A DNA stretch of 64,000 nucleotides from an uncultured Aquimarina sp. (GTDB taxonomy: Bacteria > Bacteroidota > Bacteroidia > Flavobacteriales > Flavobacteriaceae). The translations under genes and the position numbers were made by a program. The notes beneath the pieces are model-generated. The model did not search any database. It worked only from the letters and a program-made list of their open reading frames with translations, and was not told where the DNA came from. The DNA is taken from NCBI RefSeq assembly GCF_947500065.1, contig NZ_CANMQT010000005.1:124001-188000 (forward strand). Direction: 5' to 3'. The number at the start of each line of letters is the position of its first letter. Position 1 is the stretch's first letter. Of the stretch, positions 1-8,120 are shown one piece after another.

Positions 1-669
1 TTTAAGTTTAATATTAAGAGCTACATTGTCTTGATTATTAGTCACTCCACGTAACTGTCCTACTTCTGAATAATTTCTAAGAACTTGTATCTTATCCACA
101 GCTTTCGATGGAATATTTTTAGTAGCAATTTTAGTATCACCATCAAAAAAATCTTTTCCGTTTACCATCAATTTATTGACTACTTTTCCTTCTACTTCTA
201 CTTGCCCTTCCTCATTAATTTCTACTCCTGGAAGGTTCTGCAATACATCTTCTAATTTTCGTTCGGTACCTGTATTAAAGGAGTCTGCATTGTAAATTAA
301 GGTATCACCTTTGACAGTTACAGGCATTTCATAAGTTATCTGAACTTCATCTAGAGTGTTTCCAAATCTGAGAACTATATTTTTTGTAATATCTATCTCT
401 CCTATAGAAATAACTTCCTCATAATCTTTCATACCGATGTAACTAACTGTAAGTTTAAACTCGGTATTCTTGCTTAAATTCAGTGCATAATTTCCTTTGG
501 AATCTGTAGTTCCATATGCCTGTAAAATTTTAGTTTCCTGATTAATCGCAATAACGTTTGCTAATTCTAACGGATTCCCCAGACTATCCTTCACCATACC
601 CTGCAATTTAATCTGAGCAAAAGTACTATTTACCACACACAGCAGTATTAACACAAAAAGAGTTCTCAT
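1..669 (-). CDS. TonB-dependent receptor-like outer-membrane protein, N-terminal part (runs off the left edge)
   Basis: I translated the minus strand from the ATG at 669; the frame stays open to base 1, giving 223 residues. It begins with a signal peptide (MRTLFVLILLCVVNSTFAQ). A carboxypeptidase-regulatory-like beta-sandwich follows at about residues 20-110, with the typical pattern VKDSLGNPLELANV, then TDSKGNY and SYIGMKDYEE. A plug-like segment comes next (LEDVLQNLPGVEINEEGQV, then VNGKDFFDGD). This is the layout of Bacteroidota outer-membrane receptors whose barrel would lie beyond the window. It sits 39 bp downstream of a GLPGLI gene on the same strand, a frequent pairing in this phylum. 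The substrate is unknown. The truncation is an effect of the window, not of the gene. Confidence 0.85.
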   Translation of the reverse strand, partial: MRTLFVLILLCVVNSTFAQIKLQGMVKDSLGNPLELANVIAINQETKILQAYGTTDSKGNYALNLSKNTEFKLTVSYIGMKDYEEVISIGEIDITKNIVLRFGNTLDEVQITYEMPVTVKGDTLIYNADSFNTGTERKLEDVLQNLPGVEINEEGQVEVEGKVVNKLMVNGKDFFDGDTKIATKNIPSKAVDKIQVLRNYSEVGQLRGVTNNQDNVALNIKLK

Positions 670-708
670 GAATTTTAAATAATGTATGAATCTTTAGAAT
701 TCAAAGTG

Positions 709-1533
709 TTAGCTTCCTGGTCTTCGTCTACCTCGGTTGTTACGCATTTCTTGCATTTTACCGGTAATAATTTCTTTGTATTCCTTTTTAGTAACTTCTT
801 TTCCTTTACTAGGAGCCTCAATTTTTGCTTTATCGTCAGGATTCATTACAATTTTGAAACATAACATGGTGGTATTATTTACATTGGTCTCTAAAATCAA
901 TCCTGGAAGTCCCCAAAACTCTGATGGACCTAAACGTACAGGAACCTTTAGGGTATACCAAGCAGTAACTTCCGTCATTGGTACTTCATCAGGTTTATCA
1001 GGATTATTTGCTGCTCTTAATTCACTCCAAGAAAAATCGTACCAGGTAAGATCCGCTGTTGGTATCATAGCTGTTGCTTTATAACAGGTGTAACCGCCAA
1101 TTTGTTTGGTATCTGCTGCCATTTTCCATTTGATAGGTTGTAACGTATCTTTGACTAAAAAATTCTTCCCATAGAATTCTTGTTTCTGAACAAATTCACT
1201 GGTCTTTACATTTTTGTATTGCTCACCTGGAGAAAAATTTTTACCCCAAGTATCTGTTGCACCTGAGAGTACATCTACATCAAGTTTTTCATCCTCCTTA
1301 AATGTCGATGACACTTTATCGAATGTTAGCACATATTTTTTCTCCAACCTATTCTTTAAACGTGCGGCTACATCTTTTTTCTGAGCTTCGCTCAATCTAG
1401 CTCCCCAACTACCTAACTCCATTGTTGATTTAGAATAATAATAGGCTTTACCCTGAAAATCTTGTGCAAAAAGACCTACTGAAAAGAAAAATACAAAAAG
1501 GTATACAAGGTAATTGTTTGTTGAAGTTTTCAT
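709..1533 (-). CDS. GLPGLI family secreted protein
   Basis: 274 aa with an N-terminal signal peptide (hydrophobic residues about 8-23, ending LFAQ). The family signature is present as FWGLPGLILETN in the C-terminal half. The rest is a beta-rich exported domain with the usual family features: a statement of substrate change around KWKMAADTKQIGGYTCYKA, and AWYTLKVPVRLGP before the GLPGLI motif. The extreme C-terminus is basic (RNNRGRRRPGS). No function has been established for the family. It is repeatedly found next to TonB-dependent receptors, as here with the receptor 39 bp downstream, so a periplasmic or outer-membrane role coupled to that receptor is an inference. The two genes probably form one transcript. 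Confidence 0.9.
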   Translation of the reverse strand: MKTSTNNYLVYLFVFFFSVGLFAQDFQGKAYYYSKSTMELGSWGARLSEAQKKDVAARLKNRLEKKYVLTFDKVSSTFKEDEKLDVDVLSGATDTWGKNFSPGEQYKNVKTSEFVQKQEFYGKNFLVKDTLQPIKWKMAADTKQIGGYTCYKATAMIPTADLTWYDFSWSELRAANNPDKPDEVPMTEVTAWYTLKVPVRLGPSEFWGLPGLILETNVNNTTMLCFKIVMNPDDKAKIEAPSKGKEVTKKEYKEIITGKMQEMRNNRGRRRPGS

Positions 1534-1930
1534 TGTTAGTTATTTTGTTTAACGAATATATAGAATTGTTAAACATTTATAAGAAGCTTTATTAAAACAT
1601 TAACGATATGTATCAGATTCATAAAGAATGTCTTAAAAAATGAAATTCGAAAGAAATGCATAACTCTTGCTCACGATTTCATAGTGGTGAGTAATTGTAT
1701 TTGATAATTTTGTTAAAATTATTGAATAATAAAATACGCTATACTCTAACTCCCTGTGCAGAAAAGAACTTAATACATCTTGTATTGCAAAACAATTTAA
1801 AACCAAAAATCATGGAAGAATGAGGATGCAAAAATGCTATCAAGGTAAACCCATAGTACATCTATTAAAAGATTAAGTAAATACCTATAATTCTTTTATG
1901 ATTAAACAGAGCTATACGCTTCTTTATGTG
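1534..1930. other. Intergenic gap, no gene seen
   Basis: 397 bp between the start of the GLPGLI gene and the end of the histidine kinase gene, both on the minus strand. It is AT-rich, with stops in all frames and no ORF of note. It should contain the promoter of the GLPGLI-receptor pair at its left end and the 3' end signal of the kinase operon at its right end. I could not pick out a convincing Bacteroidota promoter or a stem followed by a T-run. Confidence 0.6.
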
Positions 1931-3274
1931 CTAAAAAACTAAACTAAATACAGTACCCTCTCCTTCTTTACTATTCACTATAATCTTGCCCTTATGTAGT
2001 AACATGATTTGTTTACACAAGCTTAAGCCAATACCACTACCAGTGGTTTTACTAGTGAAAAATGGAATAAAAATATTTTCCATTATTTCTGGAGGAATAC
2101 CTGTACCATTGTCATATACTTTAATAACAATTGTCCTATTTGGAGTCTGTTCTGCGATAACTCTTATCAATGGTTCTCGTTCATTTTTACAAGCATCTAC
2201 TGCATTTAGAATAAGATTTATGAGTACTTGCTCAATCAAATGATTATCAATGTCAAGTTCTAATTTAGGTGTTTTGAGCTCGAAATTTATGGTAATATTT
2301 TTGACATCTAAAGATGGTTGCATTAATAACTTAATTACCTCAAATAAATCGGCTACTCGTCTTTTCTCTAAGTTAAGATGTGTTACCTTACTCAGACTAC
2401 GATAGGTTTTAGCAAATTTTAATAATCCTTCACTCCTATTCTTAATGGTCTTAACTCCTGCGTGAACATCTTCCAGATCCAATGACGTTTCCTTAGGATT
2501 ATCTATAGCCAATTGTAAATGACTCTGAAGGGTTTCCGCCAAAGAAGATATTGGCGCTATAGAATTCATTATCTCGTGGGTCATTACACTTAACAATTTT
2601 TTCCAAGCTTCAGATTCATTTTTATTTAATGTATTATCAATATTCTGAAGCACTATCAGTTTAAAGGCATCTTCTTCAACCTGAAAAACAGTATCCGATA
2701 TCAACACTTTTATTTTTTCATTTTGTACTGCAATACTAATAGAATCTGGTTCTCTATGATAAGAATCAAAAATCACATTATATATTTCTGGAGCTCTTTT
2801 TTCTACGAAACGTATATTCTTAAAAGACGGAAAATCCAGGGTTTCTCTAAACGAATCATTACTCCAAAGTACATCTCCATTTTCTAAATTAAAAGCAATA
2901 ATACCTATGTCTACCATTTCCAATATTTTTTGGAGATAGACATACTGCGCCTCATTTTTAGAATTAATATCCTTTATAGTCCTATTTACCTCATTAAAGC
3001 CTGTATATAATTTTCTGATGTCTTTTGGTCCACGATCCTCTGGAAACCATCTTGAGAAATCCCGGTATTTAACGGCTTCAAAAAAATCATCCATGACTAT
3101 AAACCTTCTTTTAATAAAGGCGTAGCAATTATAACCTACATAAAGGATCAAGAAACATGCTACGAATATATAGATAGATTTCTCTATATAAATAGCATAT
3201 ATTAAACCGTTTATCAGTGCCACCAATAACAGTATTCTCAATACTAGCCGTAAAATATAACCGTTATAATTCAT
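1931..3274 (-). CDS. NtrB-like sensor histidine kinase with two membrane helices
   Basis: 447 aa. Two transmembrane helices (about residues 6-28 and 33-55) are joined by only a few residues, so almost nothing is exposed outside the membrane. A PAS-like region follows at about 110-210. The dimerisation/phosphoacceptor box is MTHEIMNSIAP with His233. The ATPase core has an N box (NLILNAVDAC), G1 (VYDNGTGIPPE), F box (FIPFFTSKT) and G2 (GSGIGLSL). It lies downstream of the NtrC-type regulator and overlaps its 3' end by 11 bp, so the two are translated as a pair. The near-absence of a periplasmic domain resembles the intramembrane-sensing kinases that work with ABC transporters; that link to the adjacent transporter array is inference. 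Confidence 0.92.
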   Translation of the reverse strand: MNYNGYILRLVLRILLLVALINGLIYAIYIEKSIYIFVACFLILYVGYNCYAFIKRRFIVMDDFFEAVKYRDFSRWFPEDRGPKDIRKLYTGFNEVNRTIKDINSKNEAQYVYLQKILEMVDIGIIAFNLENGDVLWSNDSFRETLDFPSFKNIRFVEKRAPEIYNVIFDSYHREPDSISIAVQNEKIKVLISDTVFQVEEDAFKLIVLQNIDNTLNKNESEAWKKLLSVMTHEIMNSIAPISSLAETLQSHLQLAIDNPKETSLDLEDVHAGVKTIKNRSEGLLKFAKTYRSLSKVTHLNLEKRRVADLFEVIKLLMQPSLDVKNITINFELKTPKLELDIDNHLIEQVLINLILNAVDACKNEREPLIRVIAEQTPNRTIVIKVYDNGTGIPPEIMENIFIPFFTSKTTGSGIGLSLCKQIMLLHKGKIIVNSKEGEGTVFSLVF

Positions 3275-4610
3275 ACTTATCTAATCTACGGTATAATGCA
3301 GCTCTTGTAATACCCAGCTCTTTTGCAGATTTAGATACATTACCTTTATTTTTTTCTAATACCGTAAGAATGGCATTTTTCTCTATATCATCTAAATTCA
3401 TATTCTTCAAACTAACTGACTTTGTAGGTCTTTCTATAGATGAAAAAACTAAATCTTCGGGTTTTAAAACGTTTCCATCTGCCATAATCACAGCACGTTC
3501 TAATACATATTGTAACTCTCTTACATTTCCTGGGAAATCATGATTCTTAAGTTTAGAAATAAATCCAGAGTCTAGACTAAATGAGTTTTTATTATACTTA
3601 TCCGCATAAATGGAAATAAAATGTTTTGCTATTAATGTGATATCGGTTCCTCTTTCTCGTAACGGAGGCATGATCATATCAACAGTATTAATCCTATAAA
3701 TTAAATCTTTTCTGAATTTTTTTTCATCTGCTAACGCCTTTGGATCAATATTAGTAGCACAAATCAACCGAATATCAATAGATATAGCATCATTGCTCCC
3801 TAATGGCGTAACCATTCTATTCTGAAGTACCGTAAGTAAACGAACCTGTTGCCCTAAACTAATATTACCGATTTCATCCAAAAAAAGTGTTCCTCCATTA
3901 GCTGCTTCAAAACGTCCTTGTCGATCTTCTCTAGCATCAGTAAAAGCTCCTTTTTTATAACCAAACAATTCGCTTTCAAAAAGACTAGATGTCAATGCGC
4001 CTACATCCACCTTTACAAAAGGTTTATTTCTTCTATTAGAATTATCATGTAAGGCTTTCGCGATCAAATCTTTTCCAGTACCATTTTCCCCTAAAATTAA
4101 CACATTAGCATCTGTAGGAGCTACTTTTTTAAGTTTTAAAAAGACATCTTTAATAGCGTCGCTCTCTCCTATTATAGGAGAATTATTGCTTTGTAGTATT
4201 TTATCTTTGGTAGGTTTAGCTTTTTTGCTTTCTAGTATTGTAGTTATGGTTTGTGTGATTTTTTCATTTTTCCAAGGCTTTACTAAAAAATCAGAAGCTC
4301 CTTCTTTTAATCCACGAATTGCCAAATCAATATCTGCATACGCTGTAATCAAAACAACAGAAGTGTCCGATTTTTGTTTTTTAATTTCATTTAACCAAAA
4401 AATACCCTCATTACCAGTATTAACCAATCCATTAAAGTTCATATCCAGAATAATAAGGTCAAAATTTTTGCCTTTGATTTGAGCCCCTATATTACTAGGA
4501 TTTTTTTCTACAACGACCTCTTTAACAAGTGGTTTCAATAATAAACGTAGTGCAGTTAATACATCTACATCATCATCTATAACTAATATTGTTGCTTCTT
4601 TTAAAACCAT
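3264..4610 (-). CDS. NtrC-family sigma-54-dependent response regulator
   Basis: 448 aa from the ATG at 4610; an 18-bp longer frame would start at a TTG and is less likely. Receiver domain at residues 1-120, with the acidic pocket VIDDD and phosphoacceptor Asp56 in LIILDMNF. AAA+ domain at about 140-375: Walker A GENGTGKD, sigma-54 contact loop in the variant form GAFTDA, Walker B GGTLFLDEIGN, and the arginine-finger region PPLRERGTD. A Fis-type helix-turn-helix closes the protein (NKGNVSKSAKELGITRAAL). It is the output half of the pair with the kinase at 1931-3274. It is divergent from the transporter locus at 4846, and paired upstream dyads at 4701 and 25523 are its most obvious candidate targets (inference). 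GAFTDA instead of GAFTGA is a variation seen in this phylum. Confidence 0.93.
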   Translation of the reverse strand: MVLKEATILVIDDDVDVLTALRLLLKPLVKEVVVEKNPSNIGAQIKGKNFDLIILDMNFNGLVNTGNEGIFWLNEIKKQKSDTSVVLITAYADIDLAIRGLKEGASDFLVKPWKNEKITQTITTILESKKAKPTKDKILQSNNSPIIGESDAIKDVFLKLKKVAPTDANVLILGENGTGKDLIAKALHDNSNRRNKPFVKVDVGALTSSLFESELFGYKKGAFTDAREDRQGRFEAANGGTLFLDEIGNISLGQQVRLLTVLQNRMVTPLGSNDAISIDIRLICATNIDPKALADEKKFRKDLIYRINTVDMIMPPLRERGTDITLIAKHFISIYADKYNKNSFSLDSGFISKLKNHDFPGNVRELQYVLERAVIMADGNVLKPEDLVFSSIERPTKSVSLKNMNLDDIEKNAILTVLEKNKGNVSKSAKELGITRAALYRRLDKYEL

Positions 4611-4685
4611 ACTTACAATATTACACAATTAATCTCAGCTTGAAAAAATTGAAAAAGTAAAATATTATTAATTGTAACACTGTAT

Positions 4686-4721
4686 TGTTTCCGAACACAA
4701 AGTGTATCAAAATCGAACACT
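4686..4721 (+). promoter_or_regulatory. Putative enhancer site of the NtrC-type regulator, block A
   Basis: Two dyads lie in the divergent region: TGTT-TCCG-AACA at 4686-4697, then a 21-bp dyad at 4701-4721 with arms AGTGT and ACACT around 11 bp. The 21-bp element is repeated base for base at 25523-25543, upstream of the second transporter block, with a similar dyad the same 4 bp in front of it. The match in sequence and spacing is seen directly. Binding by the response regulator encoded at 3264-4610 is inference from position. Confidence 0.6.
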
Positions 4722-4771
4722 ATTCTTTTTAAACAAACAAGTAAACAACTGATATTCAGGTAGTTGTGTTT

Positions 4772-4787
4772 TTGGCACTATCTTGAC
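4772..4787 (+). promoter_or_regulatory. Possible sigma-54 promoter of block A
   Basis: The string TTGGCACTATCTTGAC matches the -24 half of the sigma-54 consensus (TGGCAC). At the -12 position it has AC in place of GC, so the second half is weak. It starts 71 bp after the first base of the 21-bp dyad, the same distance as at the second copy (25594). It leaves a leader of about 50 bp before the ATG at 4846. Assignment to sigma-54 rests on the GG element and on the adjacent NtrC-type regulator. Confidence 0.4.
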
Positions 4788-4845
4788 TATGTAAATGGTG
4801 TGCACAAATATGATTAAACAACTAACTAGATAAAAAATAATCAAA

Positions 4846-6084
4846 ATGAGCAAGTCTATTCTAATTCTAATTTTAAGTTTATCGACATTTTTTTGTGGGC
4901 AAAATACCAAGAATTCTATCGCGTCTAATAAAGAGTATTCTGCGACAAAAGATTCTTTAACAACTACATTAAAAAATGCAAATAAAGACGGAGAACTCGT
5001 AGGTTTTTCTGTAGCAATAATTGATCAAAACAACATATTATACAATGAAGGTTTTGGGTTTGCAGATTCTAAAAACAAAAAGAAATACAAAACAAATACT
5101 ATTCAAAATGTAGGATCTATTTCCAAAACTTTTATAGGAATCTCATTACTTAAAGCACAAGAACTAGGAAAACTTAATTTAAATGATCCGATAAACAAGT
5201 ATTTACCTTTTGAAGTTGTAAACCCTAATTATCCAGATACACCGATAACCATATTACAATTAGCAACACACTCTTCTTCCATAATAGATTATGAAGAAAA
5301 TTATTTGAAAGGTTATGTTCTTAAAAACGAAAAAATCGAAAAGGATGAAGTTCCTTTTACACACTTTCAGAATCCAGACAAAAGAATTTCTATGCTTAAT
5401 TTTCTTGAAAACTGTTTTTCAAAAGAAGGAAAATGGTATTCCACGGAAGCTTTTTCTAAAAACAAACCTGGATCAACTTTCGAATACACCAATTTTGGAG
5501 CAGATTTATGTGGACTAATAATAGCGCAAGCAACCGGAATCTCTTTTAAAGATTTTACCAAAAAACATATTTTCGAACCTCTAAACATGAATGATTCTGC
5601 TTGGACACTTAAAGAAGTAGATAATGATAGAAGATCAAAATTCTACTTATATAAAGATCAAAAAATTGCAGATTATGAAGCTATATCCTATCCAAGTGGA
5701 AGTCTACTTACCACTAGTGAAAATTTAAGCAAATATTTAGCAGAACTAATGAAAGGCTATGATGGGAAAGGAACCCTATTAAATAAATCTAGTTACAACA
5801 CTTTCTTTGAAAAACGTTTTGAGCAAAACATAAACAAAAGTGGGAGAATAAATGTTGGAACTTTTGTAGAGTATAATAATGATTTTATAGGATCTAAAGA
5901 TTTATTAATTGGTCATAATGGTTCTTGTGTTGGATCCTTAGCTATGATGTATTTTAATCCGGAAACCAAAATAGGAAAGATATTAATGATCAATACTGAT
6001 ATCGATTATAAAGAAGAAGTAGTTGTTCCTTATATAAAAGATGTTTGGAAATCAATAATTGAATTCGAAAACGAAATAAACTAA
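4846..6084 (+). CDS. Serine hydrolase, class C beta-lactamase/penicillin-binding fold
   Basis: 412 aa, exported: hydrophobic residues 4-16 followed by Cys17, which could be a lipobox of relaxed form (STFFC). The active-site motifs of the family are present: SxxK as SISK (Ser91, Lys94), YxN as YTN (Tyr214-Asn216), and HxG as HNG (His357-Gly359). The length is normal for a stand-alone beta-lactamase-fold hydrolase. Members include esterases, D-amino-acid peptidases and beta-lactamases, so the substrate cannot be named. It is the first gene after the putative regulated promoter and lies 38 bp upstream of the adaptor gene. Co-transcription with the transporter suggests a role linked to the transported or sensed compound, such as hydrolysis of a peptide or ester. 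That is inference. Confidence 0.85.
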   Translation: MSKSILILILSLSTFFCGQNTKNSIASNKEYSATKDSLTTTLKNANKDGELVGFSVAIIDQNNILYNEGFGFADSKNKKKYKTNTIQNVGSISKTFIGISLLKAQELGKLNLNDPINKYLPFEVVNPNYPDTPITILQLATHSSSIIDYEENYLKGYVLKNEKIEKDEVPFTHFQNPDKRISMLNFLENCFSKEGKWYSTEAFSKNKPGSTFEYTNFGADLCGLIIAQATGISFKDFTKKHIFEPLNMNDSAWTLKEVDNDRRSKFYLYKDQKIADYEAISYPSGSLLTTSENLSKYLAELMKGYDGKGTLLNKSSYNTFFEKRFEQNINKSGRINVGTFVEYNNDFIGSKDLLIGHNGSCVGSLAMMYFNPETKIGKILMINTDIDYKEEVVVPYIKDVWKSIIEFENEIN

Positions 6085-6122
6085 AAACCAATAAACCAGA
6101 ACAAATAATTAAAAAAATACTA

Positions 6123-7373
6123 ATGGACGTACCAATTCAAAAGAAACAATTTTCAAAATCAAGAATAGCTATGCTAGTTGGTGGCTTACTGATCTTGGCT
6201 CTTATCATTTTTGTATTCATACAGGCTTCTGGAGGTTCTAAATTAAACGTAGAAAAAGAACGCATCTCCATTAATACTATAAAAAAGGATGTGTTTCAGG
6301 AAAACATTCCTGTAAATGGAATTGTCTTACCTATTACTACTATTTATTTAGATGCATTAGAAGGAGGAAGAGTTGAAGAAAAGTTTGTGGAAGATGGTGC
6401 CATTATGAAAAAAGGAGAACCTATTCTCAGGTTATCTAATACAGATCTGGAACTTAGTCTCATCAATCAAGAAACATCAGTATACAATTTATTAACGCAA
6501 ATGCAGATTTCTCAAAACGCTGCACGTCAAAATACCATTAACAGACGTAATCAATTTACAGATGTAGAAAACAGCCTTATTGAAGCTAAACGTCTATATC
6601 AATTAAATAAAAAATTATACGATAAAGGAGCAGTTGGTCGCCAAGAATATGAATCTTCTGAAAATGATTATAACTATCAGAAACAGCGTATGCAACTTGC
6701 TAAACAAGTATTGAGTCAGGATTCTTCTGCTACTAAGCAAGAAGTTAGTCAAGCTCAAAGTTCCTATGCAAGAACACAAAGCGCATTAGAATTGATGCGT
6801 AAAAAAGTAGGTGATCTTGTCGTACGCGCTCCTGTAGATGGTCAATTAACATCTCTTGATGCAGAAATAGGGCAATCAAAAAACAAAGGAGAACGATTGG
6901 GACAAATTGATGTATTAAGTGGATTTAAAGTTCGTGTAGATATAGATGAACATTATATTTCTAGAATTTATAACGGACAAAAAGGAACCTTCACTTTTAA
7001 CAATAAACCTTATACCTTAATTATCAAAAAGGTATTTACCCAAGTTACCAATGGACGTTTTCAGGTAGATATGCAATTTGAAGGCGACGTTCCTGAAGGA
7101 ATTCGAAGAGGACAAAATCTTCAAATTCGAGTAGCATTAAGTGCAGAAAAACAAGCTCTTTTAATTCCAAAAGGTGGTTTTTTCCAAAAGACAGGTGGTA
7201 ATTGGGTGTTTAAAGTAAGTGAAAACGGGAATTCTGCCTACAAAGTTGCTATTCGTCTAGGTAGTCAAAACACAGAATATTACGAAATTATTGAAGGTTT
7301 ACTTCCTGGTGATCAAGTAGTAACATCAAGCTATGATAGTTTTGGAGATACTGAAGAATTAATATTAAAATAA
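6123..7373 (+). CDS. HlyD/MacA-type periplasmic adaptor (membrane fusion protein)
   Basis: 416 aa. A single N-terminal membrane anchor lies at about residues 15-35 (MLVGGLLILALIIFVFIQA). A lipoyl-like half-domain follows (EGGRVEEKFVEDGAIMKKGE), then an alpha-helical hairpin of about 100 residues rich in Q, E, K and N (about 110-215). The second lipoyl half comes next (DLVVRAPVDGQLTSLDAEIG), then a beta-barrel and a membrane-proximal domain ending DTEELILK. This is the order expected for adaptors that join an inner-membrane ABC permease to a TolC-type duct. It is the only adaptor gene in the locus, so it probably serves some or all of the nine permeases. The ATPase gene starts 28 bp downstream. 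Confidence 0.93.
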   Translation: MDVPIQKKQFSKSRIAMLVGGLLILALIIFVFIQASGGSKLNVEKERISINTIKKDVFQENIPVNGIVLPITTIYLDALEGGRVEEKFVEDGAIMKKGEPILRLSNTDLELSLINQETSVYNLLTQMQISQNAARQNTINRRNQFTDVENSLIEAKRLYQLNKKLYDKGAVGRQEYESSENDYNYQKQRMQLAKQVLSQDSSATKQEVSQAQSSYARTQSALELMRKKVGDLVVRAPVDGQLTSLDAEIGQSKNKGERLGQIDVLSGFKVRVDIDEHYISRIYNGQKGTFTFNNKPYTLIIKKVFTQVTNGRFQVDMQFEGDVPEGIRRGQNLQIRVALSAEKQALLIPKGGFFQKTGGNWVFKVSENGNSAYKVAIRLGSQNTEYYEIIEGLLPGDQVVTSSYDSFGDTEELILK

Positions 7374-7401
7374 AAAGAAATCAACTAAAAAAACGAGTGA
7401 A

Positions 7402-8079
7402 ATGATACAAATAACGGACTTAGAAAAGTTTTACAGAACCGAAGAAGTACAAACTATAGCATTAAATAAACTTTCTTTTAATGTAAAAGAAGGTGAATTT
7501 GTCGCAATTATGGGACCTTCAGGATGTGGTAAATCTACTTTACTAAACATTCTAGGATTATTAGATGATTCAGATGGAGGAAGTTTCAAGTTTAATGGTG
7601 AAGAGGTAGCTGGATATAATGAGCGTAAACGTTCAGATCTCCGTAAACACAACGTAGGGTTTGTTTTTCAGAGTTTTAATTTAATTGATGAGCTTACCGT
7701 TTTTGAAAATGTAGAATTACCATTGATCTACACTGGAGTTAAGCCTGCAGAACGTAAAAAACGTGTAGAAGAAGTTTTAGAAAAAATGCAAATCATGCAT
7801 AGACGAAACCACTTTCCACAGCAATTATCAGGTGGACAACAACAACGTGTCGCGGTTGCCAGAGCAGTAGTTAATAATCCTAAACTTATTCTTGCTGATG
7901 AGCCAACAGGAAACCTAGATAGTACTAATGGTAATGAAGTAATGGATTTGTTAATTGAATTAAATGAAGCAGGAACTACTATTATAATGGTAACACATAG
8001 TGAACACGATGCTAAATATAGTCATAGAATCATACGAATGCTAGACGGACAAAAAGTTACAGAAAACGTACTGGTATAA
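7402..8079 (+). CDS. MacB/LolD-type ABC transporter ATPase (first copy)
   Basis: 225 aa, a single nucleotide-binding domain. Walker A is GPSGCGKST (residues 38-46), Q-loop FVFQSFNL, signature LSGGQQQRVAVARA, Walker B LILADEPTGNLDS with an intact D-loop, and H-loop VTHSEHD. All catalytic motifs are canonical for the subfamily that powers FtsX-fold permeases (MacB, LolCDE, FtsEX). It lies 28 bp after the adaptor and 41 bp before the first permease gene. As the only ATPase gene in block A, it is the natural motor for permeases 1-7. A second, less canonical copy is at 31207. Confidence 0.95.
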   Translation: MIQITDLEKFYRTEEVQTIALNKLSFNVKEGEFVAIMGPSGCGKSTLLNILGLLDDSDGGSFKFNGEEVAGYNERKRSDLRKHNVGFVFQSFNLIDELTVFENVELPLIYTGVKPAERKKRVEEVLEKMQIMHRRNHFPQQLSGGQQQRVAVARAVVNNPKLILADEPTGNLDSTNGNEVMDLLIELNEAGTTIIMVTHSEHDAKYSHRIIRMLDGQKVTENVLV

Positions 8080-8120
8080 GGTCATTCATCAATCAAAATC
8101 GAATCAGCAAATCAATAATT

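Noticed and set aside
4707..4910. A 67-codon minus-strand frame over the block A control region
   Set aside because: It overlaps the dyads, the promoter-like box and the start of the serine hydrolase, and its composition is that of AT-rich non-coding DNA.
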